Below are positions 25,669 through 34,078 of a stretch of DNA of 64,000 nt, piece after piece. Made by a program: the position numbers and the translations under genes. The first letter of the stretch is position 1, and every line of letters begins with the position of its first letter. The stretch lies in assembly GCF_018614585.1 (NCBI RefSeq), contig NZ_JAGGOI010000029.1, positions 186,001-250,000 of the forward strand. The letters run 5' to 3'. Source of the stretch: Streptomyces sp. ISL-1 (GTDB lineage Bacteria; Actinomycetota; Actinomycetes; Streptomycetales; Streptomycetaceae). The notes beneath the pieces were generated by a model. The model was not told the DNA's origin. It searched no databases and worked only from the letters and a program-made list of their open reading frames with translations.

Positions 25669-25685
25669 TTGTTGGTGTTCAACAA
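25669..25685. promoter_or_regulatory. Probable FasR operator upstream of fabD
   Basis: TTGTTG-GTGTT-CAACAA is an inverted repeat with perfect 6-bp arms in the fasR-fabD gap, reading the same way on the fabD strand (TTGTTG-AACAC-CAACAA). FasR is known to bind and activate this promoter in S. coelicolor; that this exact repeat is the site is inference. Confidence 0.6.
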
Positions 25686-25689
25686 AAGC

Positions 25690-26874
25690 CTAGGACTGCG
25701 TGTCCCCGTCGGCCAGACGCCCCAGGATCAGCGCGATTCGCAAAGTGAACGCCGAGCGTACATCGGAGGGTGACCAACCGGTGACGTCGGTCACACGTCG
25801 AAGCCGGTAGCGCACGGTGTTGGGGTGGACGAAAAGCATCCGGGCGGCGCCTTCGAGGCTGCTCGCCTGCTCCAGATAGACGCTCAGTGTTTCCAGCAGC
25901 GCCGACCCCGCTTCTTCCAGCGGTCTGTAGATCTCCTCCACCAATTGCTCACGCGCCGCAGGGTCCGACGCGATCGCGCGCTCCGGCAGCAGATCGTCCG
26001 CGAGGACCGGGCGTGGTGCGTCCTGCCAGGCCGAGCCCGCCTTGAGCCCGGCGGCCGCGGCCTGCGCCGACCTGGTCGCGGCGAGCAGGTCGGGGACGAC
26101 GGGGCCCGCGACCACGGGTCCGGCCGCGTATGGCCCGATCAGCGCCTTGGCGACCTGTAGCGGGTTGTCGCTGCCGCCCGCGACGACGACGAGCCGGTCG
26201 CCGAGAACTCCGGTGAGGACCTGGAGCTTGGCGTGCCGGGCGGCCCGGCGGATCGCCTCGACGGTCAGCTCGCTGTCCCCGTCGGGCGCGGTGCCGAGGA
26301 TGACGCAGACATGCTCCGGCGAATTCCAGCCGAGCGCGGCGGCGCGGGAGACCGCGCCCTCGTCGGCCTCGCCGGACAGTACGGCGTTCACGACGAGGGA
26401 TTCCAGGCGGGCGTCCCAGGCGCCGCGTGCCTCGGCGGCCTGGGCGTACACCTGGGCGGTCGCGAAGGCGATCTCGCGTGCGTAGACGAGCAGCGCCTCG
26501 CGCAGCACGGACTCGTCGCCGGGGGCGGCGACTTCCTCGATCGCCGATTCCATGACCTCGATGGTGGTACGCACCATCTCGACGGTCTGGCGCAGGGTGA
26601 TCGCCCGGGTCAGCTCGCGCGGAGCCGTACCGAAGACATCGGTCGAGATCGCCTGCGGGGTCTCCGGATGCCGGAACCACTCGGTGAACGCGGCGATGCC
26701 GGCCTGGGCGACCAGGCCGATCCACGACCGGTTCTCCGGGGGCATCGCCCGGTACCAGGGCAGCGTCTCGTCCATGCGCGCGATGGCGTTCGCGGCGAGC
26801 CGGCCGGAGGACTGCTCCAGACGGCGCAGGGTCGCGGGATGCGGGTGGGGGACGTTCGCTGCAGGTTCGGGCAC
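25690..26874 (-). CDS. fasR: FasR-type activator of fatty-acid synthesis (PucR/CdaR family)
   Basis: 394-aa regulator with a long N-terminal helical domain and a GGDEF-like middle. The C-terminal PucR helix-turn-helix reads LEGAARMLFVHPNTVRYRLR and is followed by VTDVTGWSPSDVRSAFTLRIAL. Its place directly upstream of fabDH-acpP-fabF identifies it as the FasR orthologue (SCO2386), which is needed for normal fab transcription and membrane lipid supply. GTG 26874 is taken as the start, beginning VPEPAANVPHPHPATLRRLE; longer forms run into a divergent promoter region. Confidence 0.9.
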   Translation of the reverse strand: MPEPAANVPHPHPATLRRLEQSSGRLAANAIARMDETLPWYRAMPPENRSWIGLVAQAGIAAFTEWFRHPETPQAISTDVFGTAPRELTRAITLRQTVEMVRTTIEVMESAIEEVAAPGDESVLREALLVYAREIAFATAQVYAQAAEARGAWDARLESLVVNAVLSGEADEGAVSRAAALGWNSPEHVCVILGTAPDGDSELTVEAIRRAARHAKLQVLTGVLGDRLVVVAGGSDNPLQVAKALIGPYAAGPVVAGPVVPDLLAATRSAQAAAAGLKAGSAWQDAPRPVLADDLLPERAIASDPAAREQLVEEIYRPLEEAGSALLETLSVYLEQASSLEGAARMLFVHPNTVRYRLRRVTDVTGWSPSDVRSAFTLRIALILGRLADGDTQS

Positions 26875-27066
26875 GGGACAAGACTGCCTTATCGGGACGG
26901 GCTCACGGTGTGGCGGGTCCTTCCTTCTTCGTGCCGCCCCCGCATCTCCGTCGTTCCGCCCCCGCATCGCCCGGCGCCCGGGGCGCCTCGCGAGCTTCGG
27001 GCGCCCGCGTCGGACTCCGTCGGCGCGGGCGCCCGGCAGGCGCCCGCGCAGGTCTACCGTGGACCC

Positions 27067-27738
27067 GTGATTGACGTACGGCGCTCCGCCGACCGCTTCC
27101 GCGGCGGCGACCCCGCCTCGGGCATCGAGTCCCTGCACGCCTTCTCCTTCGGGCGTCATTACGACCCCGACAACCTCCGCTTCGGCGCGATCCTCGCCTG
27201 CAACGAGGAACGTCTCGAGCCCGGCGCGGGTTTCGACGAGCACCCGCACAGCCACACCGAGATCGTCACCTGGGTCGTCGAGGGCGAGCTCACCCACCGC
27301 GACTCGGCGGGCCACGCGACAGTGGTCGGGCCCGGTGACGTCCAGCGGCTCAGCTCGGCGGGCGGGGTGCGGCACGTGGAGCGCAACGACGGGGACGCGC
27401 CGCTGGTCTTCGTGCAGATGTGGCTCGAACCGCTGTCACCGGGCGGCGACCCTTCGTACGAGATCGTGCGCGGCATCGCGGACTCGACGCCGTACGCGCT
27501 GCCCGAGGCGGGCGCGATGCTCCACGTCCGCCGCCTCACCCCGGGCGAACGCACGGCGGTCCCGGACGCTGCGGCTGTGTACGTCCATGTGGTGAGGGGC
27601 GAAGTGCGGCTGGGGGACGCGGAGTTGGGGCCGGGTGATTCGGTACGGATCGTGGACGCGGAGGGCTTGGAGCTGGCGGCGGGAGCGGGTCCGGCCGAGG
27701 CGCTCATGTGGGAGCAGTCCAACCCGCCCGGCGTTTGA
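27067..27738 (+). CDS. Pirin family protein
   Basis: 223-aa bicupin. The N-terminal cupin shows the pirin metal motif HPHSHTEIVTWVVEGELTHR and DVQRLSSAGGVRHVE; the C-terminal half (AAVYVHVVRGEVRLGD) is the second, metal-free cupin. Bacterial pirins have quercetinase activity or modulate pyruvate dehydrogenase and other partners; which applies here is unknown. GTG 27067 is the start. It is divergent from fasR across 192 bp. Confidence 0.88.
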   Translation: MIDVRRSADRFRGGDPASGIESLHAFSFGRHYDPDNLRFGAILACNEERLEPGAGFDEHPHSHTEIVTWVVEGELTHRDSAGHATVVGPGDVQRLSSAGGVRHVERNDGDAPLVFVQMWLEPLSPGGDPSYEIVRGIADSTPYALPEAGAMLHVRRLTPGERTAVPDAAAVYVHVVRGEVRLGDAELGPGDSVRIVDAEGLELAAGAGPAEALMWEQSNPPGV

Positions 27739-27793
27739 GGACGGGGGGCTGTTGAGGCAGGGGCGCAGGGGGCTAGCCCTGGGGGCGCCCGCC

Positions 27794-28606
27794 TCAGCGC
27801 AGTTCGGCGAGCACCGCATCGGTGAACGGCGGCCACGCCTCGATGGCCCACTGACCGAAGGCCCGGTCCGTGAGCGCCACGCACGCCGACCCCGCCGAAG
27901 GGTCGATCCACAGGAACGTGCCCGACTGGCCGAAGTGCCCGAAGGTGCGCGGCGAGGACGAACTACCCGTCCAGTGAGGGGACTTGGCGTCCCGGATCTC
28001 GAAGCCGAGTCCCCAGTCGTTGGGCTTCTGGTGCCCGTAGCCGGGGAGGATCCCGGACAGCCCCGGGTGCACGACCGTCATCGCCTCGAGCACCGTGCGG
28101 GCGTCGAGCAGACGCGGGGCCTGCACCTCCGCCGCGAAGCGGACCAGGTCGTCGACCGTCGAGACGCCGTCCTTCGCCGGCGAGCCGTCCAGGGTGGTCG
28201 CCGCCATGCCCAGCGGCTCGAGCACCGCCTGGTGCAGATACTCCGCGAACGGGATCTCCGTTGCCTTGGCGATGTGGTCGGCGAGCACCTCGAAGCCCGC
28301 GTTGGAGTACAGCCGGCGGGTGCCGGGCGGGGCCGTCACGCGGTGCTCGTCGAAGGCCAGGCCCGAGGTGTGGGCGAGCAGATGACGGACCGTCGAGCCC
28401 CCGGGGCCCGCCGGCTCGTCGAGTTCGACCGCCCCCTCCTCGTACGCCACGAGCGCCGCGTACGCCGTGAGCGGCTTGGTGACGGAGGCGAGCGGGAAGC
28501 GGTGCGAGGTGGGGCCGTACGAACCTGCGACCGTGCCGTCCGCTCGTACGACGGCGGCCGCCGCGGTCGTTGTCGGCCAGTTCTCGATCATCGCCAGGCT
28601 CTGCAT
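27794..28606 (-). CDS. Serine hydrolase, class C beta-lactamase fold
   Basis: 270-aa esterase/peptidase-like protein with no signal peptide, so probably cytoplasmic. Motifs: SVTK (catalytic Ser and Lys of SxxK), YSN (in RRLYSNAGFEVLA) and HFGQSG in place of KTG. These identify the EstB/AmpC-like hydrolase family, which mostly act on esters or peptides rather than antibiotics. It ends 55 bp from the convergent pirin gene and lies just beyond the frameshifted acetyltransferase on the same strand. Confidence 0.85.
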   Translation of the reverse strand: MQSLAMIENWPTTTAAAAVVRADGTVAGSYGPTSHRFPLASVTKPLTAYAALVAYEEGAVELDEPAGPGGSTVRHLLAHTSGLAFDEHRVTAPPGTRRLYSNAGFEVLADHIAKATEIPFAEYLHQAVLEPLGMAATTLDGSPAKDGVSTVDDLVRFAAEVQAPRLLDARTVLEAMTVVHPGLSGILPGYGHQKPNDWGLGFEIRDAKSPHWTGSSSSPRTFGHFGQSGTFLWIDPSAGSACVALTDRAFGQWAIEAWPPFTDAVLAELR

Positions 28607-28616
28607 GTGTACGAGC

Positions 28617-29074
28617 CTAAAGGGTCAGTCTCATCGCGGGATCGGGGGTGCGGACGAAGCCGAGCGAGGTGTACAGCGGCTCGCGGACGAGGCGCGCAGG
28701 TCGATCTTGGGGACGCCGCGCTCGCGGAACCAGGCCAGCAGCGCCTCCATGCAGGCGCGGGAACAGCCGCGGCGCCGCATGTCCGGGTCGGTGGCCACGC
28801 TGAACACATAGCCGGAGGTGCCGCGCGGGTTGCCGGGGCCGCCGAGCCGGTATTCGATCGTGCCGACCGCGCAGGCCGCGAGACCCCCGGGGCGCTCGAC
28901 GACGAACGCGGTCAGGTCGCCGGCCGGGTCTGCGAGCTTCTTGCGCAGCGTGTCGACGGCGGCGGGCTGCCAGCTGACGTCGGGATTCGGCCCGAGATGC
29001 GAGTCGTGCATGACCTTGCGGAGGCGGACCAGCTCTTCGGCGTCCTGTGGAGTGGCGCGGCGGGCGAGGCTCAT
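28617..29074 (-). pseudogene. GNAT acetyltransferase with a 3' frameshift
   Basis: The first frame gives a normal GNAT domain from MSLARRATPQDAEELVRLR through the acetyl-CoA loop (ATDPDMRRRGCSRACMEALL) to VPKIDLRAS. Then it continues as unrelated residues (SRCTPRS...). The expected last strand, EPLYTSLGFVRTPDPAMRLTL, is intact in another frame and ends at 28617. The shift lies at about 28681-28695 and is a change such as -4 or -1/+2 bases. It is either a recent inactivation or a sequencing error. Function would be small-molecule or protein N-acetylation. Confidence 0.75.
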
Positions 29075-29123
29075 GCCACCGCAGGCTATTGGGGGGCGTA
29101 CGAAAACTGCCATCGGTTTCTGC

Positions 29124-29154
29124 TTGCTTGGAGTGCACTCCAAGGTTCTAGCGT
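29124..29154 (+). promoter_or_regulatory. MerR-type promoter with 19-bp spacer
   Basis: TTGCTT (29124-29129) and TAGCGT (29149-29154) are separated by exactly 19 bp, the overlong spacer of MerR-activated promoters. The spacer contains the perfect 18-bp palindrome CTTGGAGTGCACTCCAAG (29127-29144). Transcription should begin at or next to the ATG at 29162, giving a leaderless mRNA. Confidence 0.8.
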
Positions 29155-29161
29155 TGAGGGC

Positions 29162-29617
29162 ATGACGCTGATCGAGACCAAGGCGGACCGGACGGACATC
29201 TGCGCCACTGTGCCCCGCGCGCATCCCCGCCCCGAGGGGCAGGACCGCTACACGATCAGCGAGGTCGTCGCCTTCACCGGCCTCACCGCGCACACCCTGC
29301 GCTGGTACGAGCGGATCGGGCTGATGCCGCACGTCGACCGGTCGCACACCGGACAGCGGCGCTTCACCAACCGCGACCTGGACTGGCTCGCATTCGTCGG
29401 CAAGCTGCGGCTGACCGGGATGCCGGTCGCGGACATGGTCCGCTACGCCGAGCTGGTGCGGGAGGGCGAGCACACCTTCGAGGCACGGCAGGAGCTGCTG
29501 GAGCAGACGCGGCGCGACGTTCGGTCGCGAATCGCGGAGCTCCAGGACACGCTCGCCGTGCTGGACCACAAGATCGGCTTTTACGCGGACGCCCGGCGGG
29601 CGTCGGAGAGGCTCTGA
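29162..29617 (+). CDS. MerR family regulator
   Basis: 151-aa regulator. The winged helix-turn-helix (YTISEVVAFTGLTAHTLRWY, then ERIGLMPHVDR) begins near residue 30 and is followed by the RRFTNRDLDWLAFVGKLRLTGM second motif and a dimerisation coiled coil. It has no metal-binding Cys cluster, fitting the aldehyde/redox branch of MerR proteins. A classic MerR operator lies in its own promoter. No ribosome site precedes the ATG, in keeping with a leaderless message. It controls itself and the aldo/keto reductase 6 bp downstream. Confidence 0.93.
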   Translation: MTLIETKADRTDICATVPRAHPRPEGQDRYTISEVVAFTGLTAHTLRWYERIGLMPHVDRSHTGQRRFTNRDLDWLAFVGKLRLTGMPVADMVRYAELVREGEHTFEARQELLEQTRRDVRSRIAELQDTLAVLDHKIGFYADARRASERL

Positions 29618-29623
29618 AACCTG

Positions 29624-30637
29624 ATGAGCAACAGCAAGATCGCACAAGTACGGCTCGGGAGCGGCGGACCGCTGGTCGGCGTGCAGGGCCTTGGCTGCAT
29701 GGGCATGAGCGAGTTCTACGGAGAGACCGACCCGGCGGCCGCCCGGGACACCCTGGAGGCGGCGCTGGAGGCGGGCGTCACGCTGTTCGACACCGCGGAC
29801 GTGTACGGACGCGGGGCGAACGAGGAGTTCCTCGCGCCCTTCGTCGGGGCGCACCGCGACGAGATCACGCTGGCCACGAAGTTCGCCATAGAGCGGACCG
29901 ACGACCCGCACTACCGGGGCATCCGCAACGACGGCGCGTACATCCGGCAGGCCGTCGAGGACAGCCTGCGGCGGCTGAAGACCGACGTCATCGACCTCTA
30001 CTACATGCACCGCCGCGACCCGGCCGTGCCGTTCGCCGAATCCGTCGGCGCGATGGCCGAACTGGTCGAGCAGGGCAAGGTCAGGCACCTCGGGCTGAGC
30101 GAGGTCACCGGCGCGGAACTGCGCGAGGCGCACGCCGTGCACCCGATCACCGCGCTGCAGTCGGAGTGGTCGCTGTTCAGCCGGGACGTGGAACGCAGCG
30201 CGGTGGGCGCGGCGGCGGAACTCGGCGTCGCCTTCGTGCCGTACTCGCCGCTCGGCCGGGGCTTTTTGACCGGCGCCTTCACGGACGCCGGCAAGGACCT
30301 GTCGGACGACGACTTCCGCCAGTACCAGCCGCGCTTCACCGGCGACAACGCCAGGACCAACGCGGCGCTGCTGGAACCGGTCCACAAGATCGCGGCGGCA
30401 CACGGGGCGACACCCGCGCAGGTCGCCCTCGCCTGGGTGCAGCAGCGGGCCGATGTGCACTCGCTCCCCGTGGTCCCGATCCCCGGCACCCGCAAGACCA
30501 GCCGGCTGGTCGAGAACATCGGCGCGACCCGGCTGACGCTGACCGCCGACGAGCTGGCGGTGCTGGAGCCGATCGCCGGGCAGGTGGCGGGGGACAGGTA
30601 CCCGGACATGTCGTCGACCTCGGCGGCCCGCGAGTAG
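29624..30637 (+). CDS. Aldo/keto reductase
   Basis: 337-aa NADPH-dependent oxidoreductase of the AKR13-like group. The beginning VQGLGCMGMSEFYG and the tetrad are visible: Asp and Tyr in FDTADVYGRGANEE, Lys in LATKF, and His in YYMHRRDP. The C-terminal IPGTRKTSRLVENIGA binds the cofactor phosphate. It would reduce aldehydes or ketones. It lies 6 bp after merR and is surely cotranscribed, making a substrate-induced detoxification pair. A long hairpin follows. Confidence 0.94.
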   Translation: MSNSKIAQVRLGSGGPLVGVQGLGCMGMSEFYGETDPAAARDTLEAALEAGVTLFDTADVYGRGANEEFLAPFVGAHRDEITLATKFAIERTDDPHYRGIRNDGAYIRQAVEDSLRRLKTDVIDLYYMHRRDPAVPFAESVGAMAELVEQGKVRHLGLSEVTGAELREAHAVHPITALQSEWSLFSRDVERSAVGAAAELGVAFVPYSPLGRGFLTGAFTDAGKDLSDDDFRQYQPRFTGDNARTNAALLEPVHKIAAAHGATPAQVALAWVQQRADVHSLPVVPIPGTRKTSRLVENIGATRLTLTADELAVLEPIAGQVAGDRYPDMSSTSAARE

Positions 30638-30681
30638 CCGTAGGCCTGGACGCGGGCCCGAGGGCGAAGACGGCGGTGACA

Positions 30682-30729
30682 CCGGGGAGGGACCGGCCAA
30701 GGGGGCAACGCCCCGCCGGTCCTCCCCGG
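30682..30729. terminator. Two-tier hairpin between aldo/keto reductase and DUF4429 gene
   Basis: Outer arms (CCGGGGAGGGACCGGC with GCCGGTCCTCCCCGG, one bulged G) enclose an inner GGGGC-AAC-GCCCC stem. It serves convergent genes. Confidence 0.7.
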
Positions 30730-30736
30730 ACGCCCC

Positions 30737-31606
30737 TCACAGCTCCGCGAGCAGCTCCGCCTTCTTCGTGCTGTACTCCTGGTCCGTGACCAGGCCCGCC
30801 TGGTGCAGCTCCCCGAGGTGGCGTATCCGCTCGGCGATGTCGGCCGGGTCGCGCCGCCCCGCCCGCAGCGCCGGTACAGGGACCGAGTCGGCGTTCTGTA
30901 CGGATTCGAGCACCGCGGCCGCGAACGGCAGCGACTCGTGCACCGGCCCGTACCTCAGCCCGAACAGCACCGCGGCCGGGTCCCGGTCCACCTGCGCGGG
31001 CCTCGCCCCCTCGTCGCCGGGTTCGTCGCCGCGCCGCAGCAGCCGCAGATACCCGTCGAACGCCTCCGGCGAGCGCCACTCGACCCCGCTCAGCTCCCCG
31101 ACCGGGAAACTCTGGTCGCCCGCCCTCCACTTGGCGGACGACGCGCCCGTCCAGGACCAGCGGAAGGCGACGTTCGAGCCGTCGAAAGAGGCCTTTCCGT
31201 CGTATGCCTTGAAGCCCAGCGGGGCCTCGGGCGCGGCGACGGCGTACCGCTCGGCGGGCTTGTCCGCGTCCGCGGGTAGCAGCCCCCGCAGTTCGTCGGC
31301 GTAGTACTCGGCGAGCGTCTCCCGCTCGGCCGGCAGCACAAGGCGGTACGGGTCGCAGCCCTCCTTCAACTGCCCGGCCGCGGCCTCCATCAGCGGATCC
31401 GCGCCAGGTCTTGGCACGGCGTGCAGCACCACCGTGCCGCGTTTGCCCGGGGAGAGTGTCACCGACCCCAACGCCTCGTGGGGGATACGGCGTTCGCGAA
31501 GCGTCTGGAACAGCTTCGGCGTGCGAAGTCCCCGTTCGAAGCGGATGAGCACGGAGTCGGTCTCGAACTCCCAGGTGGCTTGAATTCCGGCAAGCACATC
31601 ACCCAT
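30737..31606 (-). CDS. DUF4429 protein with C-terminal SHOCT motif
   Basis: 289-aa protein. Two DUF4429-type PH-like beta modules are visible: GIQATWEFETDSVLIRFERG to the first third, and KAYDGKASFDGSNVAFRW in the middle. The end is a SHOCT helix pair (IRHLGELHQAGLVTDQEYST, then KKAELLAEL), an oligomerisation or membrane-association motif. Function is unknown. ATG 31606 is preferred; another in-frame ATG lies 9 nt upstream. Confidence 0.87.
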   Translation of the reverse strand: MGDVLAGIQATWEFETDSVLIRFERGLRTPKLFQTLRERRIPHEALGSVTLSPGKRGTVVLHAVPRPGADPLMEAAAGQLKEGCDPYRLVLPAERETLAEYYADELRGLLPADADKPAERYAVAAPEAPLGFKAYDGKASFDGSNVAFRWSWTGASSAKWRAGDQSFPVGELSGVEWRSPEAFDGYLRLLRRGDEPGDEGARPAQVDRDPAAVLFGLRYGPVHESLPFAAAVLESVQNADSVPVPALRAGRRDPADIAERIRHLGELHQAGLVTDQEYSTKKAELLAEL

Positions 31607-31681
31607 ACGCCTCATCGTAGGCGGCGTGCGCCCGCGCGTCTCCCATCGGTGCGCGGCCCGTTCCACGACGCTCTACGCGCG

Positions 31682-32893
31682 TCAGGCCACCTCGTCGCCG
31701 TAAATATCACTGCGGCATGTGTCGTCTTCGCTCGCGCAGCTCACGCTGCTGTACGAACCGACGCCTATTTCCGCGAAGTTGGTGACGCTCTCCGTACCGG
31801 GCTCGAAATAGCCTGCGTGGCCGATCGCTCCGGCCGCGGACAGCACCCGGGCGCCGAACGCCGGTGTCACCGGGTCCTCGCCGTGCCCGAGGCCGCCGAC
31901 TTCGAGATGGGGTACGCCCTGGATCCAGTCGTCGCTGTCCCGCATCGCCCAGACCCGGGCGTGCGAGTGCAGTCCGGCGACGTTCTGGGCGCGCATGCCG
32001 GGGCTGCCGGCCACCGCTATGTCGTCCACCCGGTCGGGCAGTTGGCGGGCCGCGACGCCGCAGACGACGGAGCCGTAGCTGTGGCAGAACAGCGCGACCC
32101 TGGAGTCGCCGGGCAGCGCGTTCGCAAGCGCGGTCAGCCGGATCGCGCCGCTCGCGGCGAGGCGGCCGATGGCCGAGTCCATGCCGACGCCGACGGGTGC
32201 GGTGTAGTCGGCCCAGGCGATGACGGCGGTACGCGTACCAGGTGATGCGGCCCGCTGGGCGGCGTACAGCGACTGCGCCATGCCGACCGGCGCGGCGTAC
32301 TTGCGGGTCGTCTTCTGGAAGGTGAGCAGATTGGTGTCGACGCCGGGGACGATCACCGAGACGCGCTGGGCGTGGTCGAGGTCGCCGAACACCTCGGCGA
32401 CCTTGCCGGACCCGGAGGGGTCGAAGGCGAGGATCTGCCGGTCGGTGCTCATCAGCGCCTTGAAGCGCTGCATACGACGGACGGCGTCGCGGTGGCCGTC
32501 CGCGGTGAGATTGGGGTCGTTCACGCGCTTGTGCTCGAGCGCGTGCGAGTGCGCGAGAGCGGTGCGGTTGGCGCGGTAGCGCAGGGTGACCGGGGCGCCG
32601 TTGAGATTGCCGACGACGAGCGGGTACCGGTCGGCGAGTCGGGCCCGCTGGGCGCTGCCGAGCGAGCCGAAGAAGGCGGCCAGCCGATGAGGCGCCGAAT
32701 CGGCCTCGGGCAGCGCCCGCGCTCCGATCCGGCCCTTGGTCCAGCCGGTGAGTTCGGCCTGGAGAGCGTTACCGGGACCGCTCTGATGTCGTACGGCGGT
32801 CCAGCCGGTGGTCGCCAGCATGATGAACACGACCGCGAGGGCGAGGAGGGCGCGCCAAGCGGTCAAGGTGGGGGAGGAGTCGAAGGAAGTCAC
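31682..32893 (-). CDS. Alpha/beta hydrolase with N-terminal membrane segment (DUF1023-like)
   Basis: 403-aa protein. An N-terminal hydrophobic segment (WRALLALAVVFIMLATTGWTAV, about residues 11-32) anchors or exports it. The hydrolase domain follows with nucleophile elbow FCHSYGSVVCG, the His region (FGARVLSAAGAIGHAGYFEP) and the Asp region between. The strand motif VIVPGVDTN is typical of the DUF1023/TAP-like lipase group. The substrate is unknown. GTG 32893 (VTSFDSSPTLTAW) is the likely start, though a GTG at 32950 is also in frame. Confidence 0.82.
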   Translation of the reverse strand: MTSFDSSPTLTAWRALLALAVVFIMLATTGWTAVRHQSGPGNALQAELTGWTKGRIGARALPEADSAPHRLAAFFGSLGSAQRARLADRYPLVVGNLNGAPVTLRYRANRTALAHSHALEHKRVNDPNLTADGHRDAVRRMQRFKALMSTDRQILAFDPSGSGKVAEVFGDLDHAQRVSVIVPGVDTNLLTFQKTTRKYAAPVGMAQSLYAAQRAASPGTRTAVIAWADYTAPVGVGMDSAIGRLAASGAIRLTALANALPGDSRVALFCHSYGSVVCGVAARQLPDRVDDIAVAGSPGMRAQNVAGLHSHARVWAMRDSDDWIQGVPHLEVGGLGHGEDPVTPAFGARVLSAAGAIGHAGYFEPGTESVTNFAEIGVGSYSSVSCASEDDTCRSDIYGDEVA

Positions 32894-33563
32894 TGCGGGA
32901 CACCCTAGGAGACGTGTGAGGGCGCTCGCGAAGACCGTGAGAGAGATCACGTGTTCCTGGGTGGAATGGGGGTAAGGCCGTCACATTCCGTGCTCGTTGG
33001 GGGTACGCTCCGCCGCGGCGCGGCGATGCGGCCCGAGACGGCTCGGCCGCACCTGGGTGCGGCCGGGGTGCGGCCGCGAGCGGGCTGCCCGGACCCGCGT
33101 CCGGGTTGCGTTCCGCGTCCGCAGGCCGGCCCGGCTTGCGACCGGCCAGAGCCCCGGCGGGAGCTGTCGCGGCCCACGTCCGCCGTCGGGACCTGCGACC
33201 GGACCCGGAACCGCCGTCCGGACCGCCGTCCGGGCCTTCGTCCGCCGCCCGGGCGGTCTGCGACCGGACCCGGTCCGCGGCGGGAGCCGCCGGCACCCGG
33301 GACCACAGCCCGGGTCTGTCGCAGGGCGGGCCGACGGGCGCGCCCCCCGGGACCCCGGCGGCGACCAGGCAGGCCAGGTGTTCATTGCCCTGCTGACTGC
33401 CCTGCTGACCAAGCGGGGCACGAACGCCGATCCGGGTGCGGGCGCGGTCCGTATCCGACGCCCGCGTCCGAAGCCCGTATCCGACGCCCACGCCTGACGC
33501 TCGCGTCCGATGCTCAGATCTGACGTCCCACTGATGTCGGACTGACGTCAACTTCGTGCGTAG

Positions 33564-33597
33564 GACAGCCCCGCCGGGTTCGTCCGGAGGGGCTGTC
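33564..33597. terminator. Hairpin upstream of I36 inhibitor gene
   Basis: 9-bp perfect arms GACAGCCCC/GGGGCTGTC, one mismatch, then a 4-bp CCGG inner stem and loop. There is no U tract, and it lies 110 bp before the start codon, so it may be an attenuator or end an unknown transcript. Confidence 0.4.
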
Positions 33598-33662
33598 ACC
33601 TATCCGGGTGATGTATGCCGCGCCCCCTTCCCCGCCCCGCCCGCCGCAGGTCAGGGTGCGGT

Positions 33663-33684
33663 CAAGTGATCAGCAAGTGATCAG
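33663..33684. promoter_or_regulatory. 11-bp perfect direct repeat before I36 inhibitor gene
   Basis: CAAGTGATCAG occurs twice head-to-tail with no spacer; each copy contains the palindrome TGATCA. One helical turn apart and 23 nt before the ATG, it may be a regulator site. Confidence 0.45.
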
Positions 33685-33706
33685 TACGACACGGGGGTTG
33701 ACCGAT

Positions 33707-34078
33707 ATGCGCAAGATCGTCATGGCCGGAGTCACGGCCGGAGTCCTGGCCGCGGCAGTACTGGCGCCGCAGACGGCGACCGCCTCGCAGCCCCGCCTCG
33801 GGGAGTGCGCGGCGGGCGAGTTCTGTCTCTGGGAGAAGGGGAACTTCAAGGGCGTCCGCCAGGCCCATGAACTGTCCGGCACGGACATCGACAGCTGCGT
33901 GCCGCTGCCGCCGGGCACCACCGCACAGGCGCTCGCCAACCGGACCGGGCGGCCCGTCACCACGTACCAGTCGGCGGAGTGCGAGGAGACGGGTGAGTTC
34001 GAGACCTACCCGGGCGGAGGCACCTGGGTGCCCCAATCCCCGTACGGGGTAAGGGCGTTCAAGATCGCGGAGAGCTGA
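33707..34078 (+). CDS. Secreted peptidase inhibitor family I36 protein
   Basis: 123-aa small exported protein. Signal peptide residues 1-26 (VTAGVLAAAVLAPQTATA-SQ). The mature part has the I36 pattern: ECAAGEFCLWEKGNFKGVRQ, DSCVPLPPGTTAQALANRTG and the C-terminal YGVRAFKIAES, with four Cys that likely form two disulphides. The family prototype (SMI of Streptomyces nigrescens) inhibits metalloproteinases; for most homologues this is untested. GGGGG lies about 10 nt upstream of the ATG. It overlaps the convergent channel gene by 20 bp. Confidence 0.85.
   Translation: MRKIVMAGVTAGVLAAAVLAPQTATASQPRLGECAAGEFCLWEKGNFKGVRQAHELSGTDIDSCVPLPPGTTAQALANRTGRPVTTYQSAECEETGEFETYPGGGTWVPQSPYGVRAFKIAES

Larger units (their letters stand above)
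32894..33706. repeat. Long gene-free region with GC repeats and a 26-bp tandem repeat
   Basis: 813 bp with no supported gene; the open frames are compositional. The left part is (C/G)-rich alternation of GCGGCC and CCGGAC words. Positions 33451-33528 hold three imperfect 26-bp units beginning GTATCCGACGCCC, GTATCCGACGCCC and GCGTCCGATGCTC. A hairpin (33564-33597, arms GACAGCCCC and GGGGCTGTC with an inner CCGG stem) and a direct repeat (33663-33684) follow before the I36 inhibitor gene. Confidence 0.6.

Noticed and set aside
28617-29074. Programmed frameshifting in the GNAT gene
   Set aside because: No slippery run or downstream stimulator is visible; mutation or error is simpler.
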